A stretch of DNA of 14,141 nucleotides from an uncultured Muribaculaceae bacterium (GCA_910577585.1 CAJTNN010000043.1:1-14141), one strand, 5' to 3'; numbered from the stretch's first letter, positions 1 through 6,940 are shown. The notes: a model not told the origin generated them from the sequence alone. Translations and numbers: made by a program.

Positions 1-17
1 GCCGGCAACATGCCGGC
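1..17. terminator. GC-rich hairpin at left window edge, possible folC terminator
   Basis: GCCGGC-AACAT-GCCGGC is a perfect 6-bp stem with a 5-nt loop, about 77 bp beyond the folC stop codon in folC's direction of transcription. Any T-tract on the minus strand would lie outside the window, so I cannot tell whether it is a true intrinsic terminator. It could also serve a gene further left. Confidence 0.35.
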
Positions 18-93
18 CCCCCTCTCAGTGATTAGTCAATGCTGCGTATAAACTATGCTGGTTCTGAATTGCAGGGAAAATGAGGGGGGTGAG

Positions 94-1503
94 TCAACGG
101 GTGGCGGCGAGGTAGTCGGCTACTATGAAGGTGGAGCCTCCGATGTAGATTATGTCGGATGGGGAGGCGTCGCGGTGGGCTTCGGCTGCCGCGGCTGTCA
201 CGACGTTGGGGAAAGTGGCGGGAGCGCCGGTGGGAGCATCGGTTGCGGCGGCGGTAAGTGCATTGGTGAGGCCTTCCGTCAGAGCGCCGGTAGATGCGTC
301 GGTGGGGGAGAGGTGGCAGTCGAGGCCTAAGTTGGTGAGGATCTTCAGAAGGTCAGCCGCCGGCATCGCGCGGGGTACAGAGGCTTGCGTGACGTAATAT
401 GCCGCATCCTTGGGGAGCAGCGGAGCTATATGGGCCACATCCTTATCGTTGACAAACCCGATGACCATGCGCAGTGTGGAACTGCCCATCGATTTGATGC
501 GGCGTGCATGGACTTCGCGTAACTGGTGCATCGTGTGCGAGAGGCCGGCCTCATTGTGACCCGTGTCGCATATGGTGAGCGGATTCCGGTCCGTCACCAT
601 CCAGCGCCCCATGAGCCCAGTAGACTTCACCACATTCTCCAAACCATCGTGCACTGCTTCCGCACTGATCTCTACACCCAGGCTGCGCAGTATCTCAATC
701 TCATTCAGCACCGTATTGATATTCTCAATCTGATACTCCCCGCCGAGCGGCGAATGAAACGGTCCCGCCATCACGCAGTCAGCCTCGATTGACCCGTCGT
801 CGAGCAGGCGCGGATTGATGAGCTTCGGCTCATCGCAGGCAAACCTGAGCGGAGTGCCCACTGAATCCGCCTGGCGCTCAAATACCTCGCGCACCTTACC
901 CTCGGCCATACCAACCAGAGCCGGTACGCCGGCCTTGAAAATGCCAGCCTTCTCAGCCGCGATTTTCGGCAGCGTATCCCCCAGAAACTGCATATGGTCG
1001 CGCGAGATATTGGTCACTACCGACGAGATGGGCGAGATGATATTCGTAGAATCAAGGCGTCCGCCCATCCCCACTTCAATCACAGCGAAATCCACCCCCT
1101 CCTTAGCAAACCAATCGAAAGCCATCATCATCGTCAGTTCGAAGAAAGAGGGATGTCCCTCATATCCGCTCGCCTGCCAGCGTTCAACAAAATCCACCAC
1201 CATCTCCTCCGGAATCATCCTCCCGTCGACACGCATGCGCTCGCGGAAGTCTGCCAGATGCGGCGAAGTGTAGAGACCTGTCTTATAACCCTGAGCCTGC
1301 AGAATCGAGGCAAGCATATGCGAGGTCGACCCCTTGCCGTTGGTGCCACCCACATGAATTGAGCGGAACCGGCGGTGGGGATTACCGAAATAATTGTCGA
1401 GAGCGATAGATGTGTCAAGACCCGGTTTATATGCAGCAGCCCCGATGCGTGAGAACATCGGCAACTGCGAGAAGAGAAAATCAAGAGATTCCTTATATGT
1501 CAT
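94..1503 (-). CDS. folC: Bifunctional folylpolyglutamate synthase / dihydrofolate synthase
   Basis: Cytoplasmic Mur-ligase-family enzyme that joins L-glutamate to dihydropteroate to make dihydrofolate, then extends the polyglutamate tail of folates, using ATP. The 469-residue product has the P-loop GTNGKGS at residues 53-59 and the YTSPHL segment followed by FRERMRVDG near residues 78-95. It also has a central EVGMGGRLDSTN block, the EKAGIFKAG segment, and C-terminal DTGHNEAG and GFVNDKD motifs. The ATG start gives the usual short N-terminus before the P-loop. It lies 88 bp downstream of the second chromate-transporter gene on the same strand, so it may be last in that operon. Odd feature: an Ala/Thr-rich insertion at about residues 400-445, containing a diverged 20-residue tandem duplication, sits just before the conserved C-terminal GGSTFIVADYL strand. 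The identification is secure; the insertion is unusual. Confidence 0.95.
   Translation of the reverse strand: MTYKESLDFLFSQLPMFSRIGAAAYKPGLDTSIALDNYFGNPHRRFRSIHVGGTNGKGSTSHMLASILQAQGYKTGLYTSPHLADFRERMRVDGRMIPEEMVVDFVERWQASGYEGHPSFFELTMMMAFDWFAKEGVDFAVIEVGMGGRLDSTNIISPISSVVTNISRDHMQFLGDTLPKIAAEKAGIFKAGVPALVGMAEGKVREVFERQADSVGTPLRFACDEPKLINPRLLDDGSIEADCVMAGPFHSPLGGEYQIENINTVLNEIEILRSLGVEISAEAVHDGLENVVKSTGLMGRWMVTDRNPLTICDTGHNEAGLSHTMHQLREVHARRIKSMGSSTLRMVIGFVNDKDVAHIAPLLPKDAAYYVTQASVPRAMPAADLLKILTNLGLDCHLSPTDASTGALTEGLTNALTAAATDAPTGAPATFPNVVTAAAAEAHRDASPSDIIYIGGSTFIVADYLAATR
181..300 (-). repeat. Diverged 60-bp tandem duplication inside folC
   Basis: Codons 402-421 and 422-441 of folC encode two 20-residue units, both preceded by Thr: TDASTGAL and TDAPTGAP begin the first and second copies, and both end in Ala-rich stretches. 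At DNA level GAGCGCCGG recurs exactly 60 bp apart (223 and 283), followed by similar sequence. The period is a multiple of three, so the frame is kept. The copies have diverged considerably. Confidence 0.6.
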
Positions 1504-1591
1504 GATGAAAAGTTGCTAAACTATTTATATGTAGTATATAAAGTATTGATTGAGAGTCGCAGTAATATAGCGATACAGGTTTGGCGCAGGC

Positions 1592-2200
1592 TTAGAGTCC
1601 GTAGATGAGATACCCCGCCAGTCCGGCCATGACAATCACCAGGATAGGGTGGAGACTGATGCGCTTGCCTCGCCATGGCAGTTTGAAATAGACCAGGCAG
1701 AAAGCCGCTACGCAGATGATGACATTCACCCAAAGTTGCCAGCTTATGCCATTGGGATTGAAGTTGGCAGCATTCATCAGCAGGATAGCCGCCGAAGCGA
1801 TCAGCCCCACCACCACCGGACGCAACCCCGAGAAGATAGCCTTAATCGCACCACTCTTCTGGTGGCGGCGTATGAAATGGCTGCTATATATCACCAGAAA
1901 AAACGAAGGGAGCACCACCGCCAGAGTGGCCAGTACGGAACCCAGAATCCCCCACAAAGGGGATGAGAGTTCAGGGTTGACCGACCCGGGAGCCACAAAG
2001 CCGATGTAAGTGGCAGAATTTATGCCTATTGGTCCAGGGGTCATCTGCGAGATAGCCACAATGTCGGTAAACATTGTCTCTGTAATCCAACCCGGGTCGA
2101 CCACCGCATGCTCCACAAGCGAAAGCATGGCATAACCGCCCCCGAATCCGAAGATGCCAATCTTCAGATAGGCCCATATCAGTTTCAGATATATATTCAT
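1592..2200 (-). CDS. chrA: Half-size chromate transporter (CHR family), second of a pair
   Basis: Inner-membrane protein of 202 residues, the length of a single ChrA domain; full-size ChrA proteins fuse two such domains and are about 400 residues. It has the family signature FGFGGGYAMLSLVEH near residues 17-31 and SQMTPGPIGINSATYIGF near residues 50-68. Several hydrophobic segments follow, with a short C-terminus ending in a membrane helix. Family knowledge: short CHR proteins are encoded as adjacent pairs and are thought to act together in exporting chromate; the physiological substrate in gut anaerobes is not established. The partner lies 127 bp upstream on the same strand. I infer that the pair forms a heteromeric transporter. 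Confidence 0.85.
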   Translation of the reverse strand: MNIYLKLIWAYLKIGIFGFGGGYAMLSLVEHAVVDPGWITETMFTDIVAISQMTPGPIGINSATYIGFVAPGSVNPELSSPLWGILGSVLATLAVVLPSFFLVIYSSHFIRRHQKSGAIKAIFSGLRPVVVGLIASAAILLMNAANFNPNGISWQLWVNVIICVAAFCLVYFKLPWRGKRISLHPILVIVMAGLAGYLIYGL

Positions 2201-2237
2201 ACAGGTTAAGTTTAAACTACTTCACTTCAATTTCTTG

Positions 2238-2261
2238 CGGCAGCCCTATAGAGAGCTGCCG
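2238..2261 (-). other. Hairpin between the two chromate-transporter genes
   Basis: CGGCAGC (2238-2244) and GCTGCCG (2255-2261) form a perfect 7-bp stem with a 10-nt loop in the 127-bp gap between the paired genes. On the minus strand it is followed by CAAGAAATTG rather than a T-run, so it is more likely an mRNA processing or stability hairpin than a full terminator. Confidence 0.45.
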
Positions 2262-2327
2262 GAATCCGACACTTAATACTGCGGAGTCCCTATATCCAAT
2301 AATGGAGATTATGCTTGATAAAGGAGA

Positions 2328-2963
2328 TTATGACTCGCGATGGGTGTCGGAAGAGGAGTCGGCGTCATCCGCTTTTGCCGAAGCCAGTCGGCGCGAGCTC
2401 CAGCGCCAGTAAAGGTATCCACCCGCAGCCCCGAGCACAATGTATAGAATCGGGTTTGACACGAAGCCAATGTTGATAGATATCATCAGCGCCACCAGCA
2501 GCGGAATCCACACCGTCTTCCAGCCTATGCGCGCAGCCTTGGCCGAAGTCAGCACCGGCGCCACAATCAGCGCCACCACAGCCGGGCGTATGCCCATGAA
2601 GATTGACGATATCACATGATTATTCTTGATAGTGTCAGGGGTCAGGAATATCGCGATTGCCAGTATGATAAGGAAAGAGGGGAGGATGCTTCCCAGCGTG
2701 GCCAATGCGCTCCCCTTCATGCCATGCAACTTATCGCCCACTGCAGTGGCGATGTTGACAGCCAGAATCCCCGGCAGCGACTGCGCCACAGCGAGAAGGT
2801 CGAGAAAATCATCACGTTCAATCCAATGATACTTATCCACGATTTCCCTCTCGATGATGGAAATCATGGCCCATCCTCCGCCGAAGGTGAAAGCTCCGAT
2901 TTTGAAAAACGAAGCGAAAAGCTGCCATAGCTGGCGCCCCGAAGAGATTGAAAAATCAGTCAT
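2328..2963 (-). CDS. chrA: Half-size chromate transporter (CHR family), first of a pair
   Basis: Inner-membrane protein of 211 residues and the upstream member of the pair. After a short cytoplasmic N-terminus it shows FFKIGAFTFGGGWAMISIIE (about residues 19-38), the CHR signature, then AQSLPGILAVNIATAVG (about 71-87), in which the more usual PGP is PGI. Further hydrophobic segments follow. The C-terminus is a charged tail rich in Ser and Asp (SAKADDADSSSDTHRES). It begins at ATG 2963; no good TAnnTTTG box is visible just upstream. A direct repeat of CAGATAAGAG lies 20-50 bp before the start and may be regulatory. The nearest upstream gene on this strand, cydB, ends 240 bp away beyond strong hairpins, so this is probably a separate transcription unit. 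Family assignment is firm; substrate is inferred. Confidence 0.85.
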   Translation of the reverse strand: MTDFSISSGRQLWQLFASFFKIGAFTFGGGWAMISIIEREIVDKYHWIERDDFLDLLAVAQSLPGILAVNIATAVGDKLHGMKGSALATLGSILPSFLIILAIAIFLTPDTIKNNHVISSIFMGIRPAVVALIVAPVLTSAKAARIGWKTVWIPLLVALMISINIGFVSNPILYIVLGAAGGYLYWRWSSRRLASAKADDADSSSDTHRES

Positions 2964-2982
2964 CAGAAGTTTATCAATTATT

Positions 2983-3013
2983 CAGATAAGAGTTATTCAG
3001 AGCCAGATAAGAG
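2983..3013. promoter_or_regulatory. Direct repeat CAGATAAGAG x2 upstream of chrA pair
   Basis: CAGATAAGAG occurs at 2983-2992 and again at 3004-3013, a 21-bp period that places both copies on the same face of the helix. It lies 20-50 bp upstream of the first chromate-transporter start. This looks like a two-site regulator-binding region, but no regulator is encoded nearby. Confidence 0.3.
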
Positions 3014-3074
3014 CACTCCGAGGTTAAAATGACTTTATTGAATGATGCCCGTGGAATCAAGTCAATTCAGTGGT

Positions 3075-3121
3075 GAGGACCCGCCATCACCGCCCGGAGA
3101 GGGGCAGCATGGCGAGTCCTC
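3075..3121. terminator. Long interrupted hairpin downstream of cydB
   Basis: GAGGAC (3075-3080), GCCAT (3083-3087) and GCCC (3092-3095) pair with GGGC (3102-3105), ATGGC (3109-3113) and GTCCTC (3116-3121). This gives about 15 bp in three helices with a 6-nt loop. A second hairpin (CGAGG at 3141-3145 with CCTCG at 3162-3166) and a small one (CACGC at 3182-3186 with GCGTG at 3193-3197) lie between it and the cydB stop. None has a clear T-tract. I read the cluster as the 3' end of the cyd transcript, although a small structured RNA is possible. Confidence 0.4.
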
Positions 3122-3203
3122 CATTTATAACTTTATGAGCCGAGGTAAGGTTCAGTCCCTGCCTCGCGGCCGGTCATAGCCCACGCACAGAGGCGTGACT
3201 ACA

Positions 3204-4355
3204 TCAATGCTCAGATTGAGCGTCGGCCTCAGAGATTTTCCGGCGGTCGATAGCGCGCCATACATACCAGATGTAGGCTACCACAAACGGCACAAGAATC
3301 GATACCCACGTCATGCACTGCAGCGTGAACTCTGTCGACGAGGCATTGCGGATAGTGAGCGACGACTCAGGATTGCTGAGCGACGGCAGAAACGGCGTGT
3401 CGCAGAATCCGGCCAGCCAGAAGAGAGCCACCACCGTGAAGAATGTGCCGATTCCCGCAAACCATATGCCATGATGATAATTGATAGTGAATAGGCTCAC
3501 GCATATGCCCATCAGAACATTGGCAACTCCCACCACAAGCAGGATGATGATTGACGGCGAATATATCAGATTCAACCAATACTTATGCGGAGTAATCTCC
3601 AGTTCGAGACCCATCCACGACTCACGTACCACCGTGAAGCCCGGCGAAGTGAAGAGCACCACCACGAAAGCCAGGAAGAACACCAGAAACAGGATGCTGT
3701 CGACCCACAGTTTACTCTTGATCCACTTATAGAACTTCATGGTGATAAGCACCGTATTCAGCAGATAAAGCTCGCTCAGCACGCGGGCCAGGAAGAGAAC
3801 CGCGAAACCCAGCAGCAGATTGCGCCAGTTGAATATGGCCTCAAATCCATGCAGCGGGTTATCCCAATGCGAGATTACGGGAGATGCCGAATCCACCAGA
3901 TTAGCCTTGGTGACAGTAAACTCAGCCCCGAAGAAGAACATCGCCACAGCCACACCCAGCAGGATGCAGCCTACAGAGCCGTTGATGAAGAGGAAAATGT
4001 CGTAGACGCGGGTACCCAGCAGGTTGCCCGGTTTCTTACGGTATTCATAGCTTACAGCCTGCAGCACGAAGCTGAAGAGAATCAGGATCCAGAGCCAGTA
4101 GGCACCGCCGAAACTTGTGGAATAGAACAGCGGGAAAGAGGCGAAAGCAGCACCGCCGAAAGTGACGAGAGTGGTGAACGTCAGTTCCCACTTGCGCCCT
4201 ATGGCATTCACTATCATCTGGCTCCAGTTGGGGTCGGGAGCATTCTGCAATATGGTCTGTCCACCCTGCACGAAAAGCAGGAACACCAGGATGCCGCCGA
4301 GCACGGATACAAGCACCCACCAGTAGTTTTGTAAAAATTCAAGTGTCATGGTCAA
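3204..4355 (-). CDS. cydB: Cytochrome bd ubiquinol oxidase subunit II
   Basis: Integral inner-membrane subunit of cytochrome bd, the quinol oxidase that reduces oxygen to water with high affinity. CydB is structurally related to CydA and stabilises the complex. The 383-residue length is close to E. coli CydB (379). The N-terminus NYWWVLVSVLGGILVFLLF is the first membrane helix. The following IGRKWELTFTTLVTFGGAAFASFP block matches the conserved W-E region of CydB, and several further hydrophobic helices continue to the C-terminus. The ATG start is only 6 nt after the cydA stop, so the two are co-transcribed and probably translationally coupled. No cydDC assembly transporter is visible in this window. 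Confidence 0.95.
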   Translation of the reverse strand: MTMTLEFLQNYWWVLVSVLGGILVFLLFVQGGQTILQNAPDPNWSQMIVNAIGRKWELTFTTLVTFGGAAFASFPLFYSTSFGGAYWLWILILFSFVLQAVSYEYRKKPGNLLGTRVYDIFLFINGSVGCILLGVAVAMFFFGAEFTVTKANLVDSASPVISHWDNPLHGFEAIFNWRNLLLGFAVLFLARVLSELYLLNTVLITMKFYKWIKSKLWVDSILFLVFFLAFVVVLFTSPGFTVVRESWMGLELEITPHKYWLNLIYSPSIIILLVVGVANVLMGICVSLFTINYHHGIWFAGIGTFFTVVALFWLAGFCDTPFLPSLSNPESSLTIRNASSTEFTLQCMTWVSILVPFVVAYIWYVWRAIDRRKISEADAQSEH

Positions 4356-4361
4356 AAGCGA

Positions 4362-5918
4362 TTACTTGTTAAGGTCTTTACGGGTAGACTTGTTGACCCA
4401 GTTAATCATTATGCTCACCTCAGCCGCCAGCAGGATGGTGAAGATTCCGGCAAACATCCAGAAAGTCACGATCACCGACGACACCGGAATGTCAGAAATA
4501 GCCGCGCAAGTCGGCAGCAGGTCCTGCACAGTCCATGGCTGACGTCCGACCTCAGCCACAGCCCATCCGGCCTCTGAGCAGAGCCACATCAGCGGCACAG
4601 ACACCATGGCCACGAGCTGCATCCATCGGGCTGCCACAAAGCTATCCTCACGCTTGTAGACCCAGAAGAGCACCACCACGTAGAAAAGCAGGAAATAGCT
4701 GCCCAGCGCCACCATGACGCGGAACATATAGAAAGTCAGCGCCACCGGCGGGATAGCCTCCCCCGGCGAGTTGAAATAACCATAACCGAAATATGGGAAA
4801 TTCTCCTGAATCTCCTCAGCCTTATAATGCATGGTGATTTCGTCACCCTCATCCATGGCCTTCGCAAACTCGCGCAGCGAAGCTTGCGCCATGCGTCCGC
4901 GGCGTATGCGCTCCTCATAGCTGACGGTGTTGACAGTGTCGCCATCCACCACATCCACGCCCCGGATGATATCGTTGATGCCCGGCACAAACGCATCCAT
5001 ATCATGGCGTGCCAGAATCGACAGACCCTTCGGCACTGAAATTTCAAACAGGTAGGGCTCCTCATCGTTGTTCCAGCGCTTCTCAGGGTTGACAATGCCC
5101 AGCGCCACGATGCTCTGGCCCGACGAACCCTCATACAGACCCTCCATGGCAGCCAGTTTCATCGGCTGGGTGCGTGTTACCTCTACAGCCGACCCGTCGC
5201 CGGTCCACATGCAGAGCAGCAGACCTGCCAGACCGATCCAGCCACCCACCTTGATAGAACGGATGGCAAACTCACGGTTGCTGCGTTTCCAAAGGAAGAA
5301 GCAGCTCACCCCGATGACAAATACCCCCGACAGCGCCCAGCCACTCAGCACGGCGTGGAAGAACTTGTTGACAGCCACTCCAGAGAAGAGCGACCAGAAA
5401 TCCATCATCACATTTCGCATCTGCATCGCATCGAAACGCATTCCCACCGGATACTGCATCCACGAATTGGCCACCAGAATCCACAGCGCCGAGATTGATG
5501 CGCCTATAGCAGTCAGCCAAGTTGAGAGCAGATGAAACCTCTTCGACACCTTATTCCAGCCGAAAAACATCACCGCACCGAACGTAGCCTCCATGAAGAA
5601 AGCCAGGATACCCTCGATGGCCAGCGGCGCACCGAAGATGTCGCCCACAAACCAGGAATAGTTGCTCCAGTTGGTGCCGAACTCAAACTCAAGGATAATG
5701 CCCGTGGCCACGCCGATAGCGAAGTTGATGGCCAGCAGAGTCATCCAGAACTTGGTGGTGGTGAGCCATTTGGAATCATTCGTCTTAAGATAGATAGATT
5801 CCATCACGGCCACAATCACCGACAACCCCAGTGTGAGGGGCACGAAGAGCCAATGATAGATCGCGGTCATGGCAAACTGCCATCGCGACCAGTCGACTAC
5901 AGAGATTAGATTATCCAT
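4362..5918 (-). CDS. cydA: Cytochrome bd ubiquinol oxidase subunit I
   Basis: Catalytic membrane subunit carrying the haems and the quinol site. The 518-residue length fits the long Q-loop type (E. coli CydA is 522). Visible key residues: H22 in YHWLFVPLTLG (haem d/b595 ligand region), E102 and E110 in the IEGILAFFMEATFG helix (proton path), H188 in NKFFHAVLSG (haem b558 ligand), QPMKLAAMEG at 251-260 with K254 and E259 at the quinol site, M402 in FRVMVALG (second b558 ligand), and the GRQPW signature at 458-462. All residues expected for an active oxidase are present. It starts 19 nt after the DUF4492 gene and runs into cydB. In obligate anaerobes the enzyme supports growth at nanomolar oxygen and removes oxygen. 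Confidence 0.97.
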   Translation of the reverse strand: MDNLISVVDWSRWQFAMTAIYHWLFVPLTLGLSVIVAVMESIYLKTNDSKWLTTTKFWMTLLAINFAIGVATGIILEFEFGTNWSNYSWFVGDIFGAPLAIEGILAFFMEATFGAVMFFGWNKVSKRFHLLSTWLTAIGASISALWILVANSWMQYPVGMRFDAMQMRNVMMDFWSLFSGVAVNKFFHAVLSGWALSGVFVIGVSCFFLWKRSNREFAIRSIKVGGWIGLAGLLLCMWTGDGSAVEVTRTQPMKLAAMEGLYEGSSGQSIVALGIVNPEKRWNNDEEPYLFEISVPKGLSILARHDMDAFVPGINDIIRGVDVVDGDTVNTVSYEERIRRGRMAQASLREFAKAMDEGDEITMHYKAEEIQENFPYFGYGYFNSPGEAIPPVALTFYMFRVMVALGSYFLLFYVVVLFWVYKREDSFVAARWMQLVAMVSVPLMWLCSEAGWAVAEVGRQPWTVQDLLPTCAAISDIPVSSVIVTFWMFAGIFTILLAAEVSIMINWVNKSTRKDLNK

Positions 5919-5937
5919 AAGGTATATGTTGATTGTT

Positions 5938-6159
5938 TTATTTATCGGAATCCGGGGTGTGGCTGAGGTGGGTTCTCACGGCCGCCGCGCGCGCCTCATC
6001 ATCGGCATAGTCGCGCTGCAGGATATTCGGAAAGAATATCAGCTTCACCACAAAAAACAGTACAATCAGCTTCAAGATAACAATCGCCCACAGGGTGCGC
6101 CCGATGGTCATTGACCGGAAGCCGTCGCGGTACATATCGATGAATCCTTTGGGAGTCAT
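5938..6159 (-). CDS. DUF4492 small single-helix membrane protein, candidate bd-oxidase accessory subunit
   Basis: A 73-residue protein. Its N-terminus GFIDMYRDGFRSMTIGRTLW matches the DUF4492 pattern as I recall it. One strongly hydrophobic helix follows (AIVILKLIVLFFVVKLIFF, about residues 25-43), then PNILQRDY and a short acidic, polar tail. It is the first gene of the cyd operon, 19 nt before cydA. DUF4492 genes recur in front of cydA in Bacteroidetes, and their function is, to my knowledge, not established. By analogy with the tiny single-helix subunits of other bd oxidases (CydX, CydH, CydS), I infer a structural or assembly role with CydAB. There is no signal peptidase site, so it is expected to stay as an inner-membrane anchor. 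Family call good; role inferred. Confidence 0.85.
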   Translation of the reverse strand: MTPKGFIDMYRDGFRSMTIGRTLWAIVILKLIVLFFVVKLIFFPNILQRDYADDEARAAAVRTHLSHTPDSDK

Positions 6160-6284
6160 GGCATCAAGGTCTAAACAGGTTAAGGTGTCGGGCCGGGTGA
6201 GAGAAAGCCCCGGCTGACATCGTGATTGAATTAATCGTCAATCTGCGGCACAAAGACGCCTCTGAAAGCGTTTTTAATGCATGG

Positions 6285-6312
6285 CAGATTCAGAAATCTG
6301 TGCAGTCACAGA
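6285..6312. promoter_or_regulatory. Two overlapping 16-bp palindromes at the cyd transcription start
   Basis: CAGATT-CAGA-AATCTG (6285-6300) and TCTGTG-CAGT-CACAGA (6297-6312) are both perfect 6-4-6 inverted repeats and share the TCTG at 6297-6300. The second loosely resembles a CRP/FNR-family site. They lie just downstream of the predicted cyd -7 box, near the start of the cyd mRNA. They could be tandem operators or, in RNA, mutually exclusive hairpins. Confidence 0.45.
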
Positions 6313-6323
6313 ATATGAATATG

Positions 6324-6331
6324 CAAATATA
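6324..6331 (-). promoter_or_regulatory. Candidate -7 box for the cyd operon
   Basis: On the minus strand this reads TATATTTG, a full match to the Bacteroidetes TAnnTTTG box. The expected -33 TTTG is not evident about 20 bp upstream. That position instead holds the palindrome ATCTCT-A-AGAGAT (6348-6360), a possible activator or repressor site. The implied leader is about 155 nt. Confidence 0.45.
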
Positions 6332-6371
6332 AATAAAATTTCAAGTAATCTCTAAGAGATGTTAAATTTTT

Positions 6372-6403
6372 TTTGCTAAGAATGTAAAAAGTTACTATCT
6401 TTG
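6372..6403 (+). promoter_or_regulatory. Promoter of the DUF4494-yggS unit
   Basis: TTTG (6372-6375), a 20-bp spacer, then TATCTTTG (6396-6403): a textbook Bacteroidetes primary-sigma promoter. Transcription should begin near 6410, giving a leader of about 84 nt to the ATG at 6494. Confidence 0.75.
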
Positions 6404-6420
6404 TCTGCAAGTTGGCACGA

Positions 6421-6471
6421 CCCCGGAGGCAGAGACTCTGCTGTGCGGGGCGCGGGCCGGCAGATTTTTTT
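6421..6471 (+). promoter_or_regulatory. Attenuator-like leader with competing hairpins
   Basis: Segment 1, GCAGA (6429-6433), can pair with segment 2, TCTGC (6437-6441), and CCCCG (6421-6425) with CGGGG (6446-6450) can enclose that helix. Alternatively TCTGCTG (6437-6443) pairs with CGGCAGA (6458-6464), which is immediately followed by seven T residues (6465-6471), the layout of an intrinsic terminator. The two structures exclude each other. It lies wholly within the predicted leader and ends 22 nt before the start codon. Confidence 0.4.
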
Positions 6472-6493
6472 ACGAACAAGCACAGTTACAGAA

Positions 6494-6940
6494 ATGGCCC
6501 TTTGGTTTGAATGCAAGATAAGATATGACCGCATGCAGGAGAATGGCGCGGTGAAGAAAGTCAACGAACCCTATCTTGTGGATGCCCTCAGCTTCACTGA
6601 AGCCGAAGCCCGGATAATTGAGGAGATGAAACCCTTCATCTCAGGCGACTTCAGCATCTCGGCAGTGAAGAAGACACGTGTGGCGGAGATATTCTTTGAC
6701 CCGCGCGGCGACAAATGGTATATGGTGAAATACAACATCATCACCCTCGATGAGAAGAGCGGAGCCGAGAAGAAGTCGGCCGTGCTCACTCTCGTGCAGG
6801 CCGGTGACTTCGACACAGCCCTCGAAAACTTCAAAGATGGCATGAAGGGTACACTGGCCGACTTTGAGGTGGCCTCAATCACCGAGACAATGATAATGGA
6901 TGTCTTCCCCATCAAATTGAGCGAAGCTACCCCCGAGTGA
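6494..6940 (+). CDS. DUF4494 domain-containing protein
   Basis: A 148-residue soluble protein of unknown function, recognised as DUF4494 by its opening MALWFECKIRY and overall pattern, including PYLVDALSFTEAEARI and the later VAEIFFDPRGDKWYMVKY. It is an alpha/beta protein without signal peptide or membrane segment. The reading frame stays open upstream to 6401, but the ATG at 6494 is chosen because the strong promoter's -7 box at 6396-6403 would otherwise lie inside the gene, and because the family begins at this Met. It is first in an apparent operon with yggS, which starts 43 nt after its stop. The pairing with YggS may hint at a role in PLP or amino-acid homeostasis, but that is speculation. 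No catalytic motif is recognisable. Confidence 0.85.
   Translation: MALWFECKIRYDRMQENGAVKKVNEPYLVDALSFTEAEARIIEEMKPFISGDFSISAVKKTRVAEIFFDPRGDKWYMVKYNIITLDEKSGAEKKSAVLTLVQAGDFDTALENFKDGMKGTLADFEVASITETMIMDVFPIKLSEATPE

Larger units (their letters stand above)
6160..6493. other. Divergent intergenic region between cyd operon and DUF4494-yggS
   Basis: This 334-bp gene-free stretch carries start signals for both directions. For the minus strand there is a candidate -7 box (6324-6331), overlapping palindromes at 6285-6312 and a further palindrome at 6348-6360. The cyd leader then contains a hairpin, GCCGGG at 6192-6197 with CCCGGC at 6209-6214. For the plus strand there is a strong promoter at 6372-6403 and a leader with attenuator-like pairing. 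I see no coding potential in it. Confidence 0.7.

Noticed and set aside
1515..1522. TAGTTTAG on the minus strand just before folC as a promoter box
   Set aside because: It misses the final TTTG, has no partner about 20 bp upstream, and would leave almost no leader.
2304..2332. Direct repeat GGAGATTATG (2304-2313 and 2323-2332) after the first chromate-transporter gene
   Set aside because: The second copy overlaps the stop codon and the spacing is 19 bp; it may be a small local duplication, too little to call a site.
3585..4334. Open frame of 249 codons on the plus strand across cydB
   Set aside because: Antisense to a well-supported gene, with a Glu/Gln/His-rich composition typical of reverse-strand translation of membrane-protein codons.
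6401..6493. N-terminal extension of the DUF4494 protein to 6401
   Set aside because: The extension would start inside the -7 promoter box and cover the structured leader; the family begins at the ATG at 6494.
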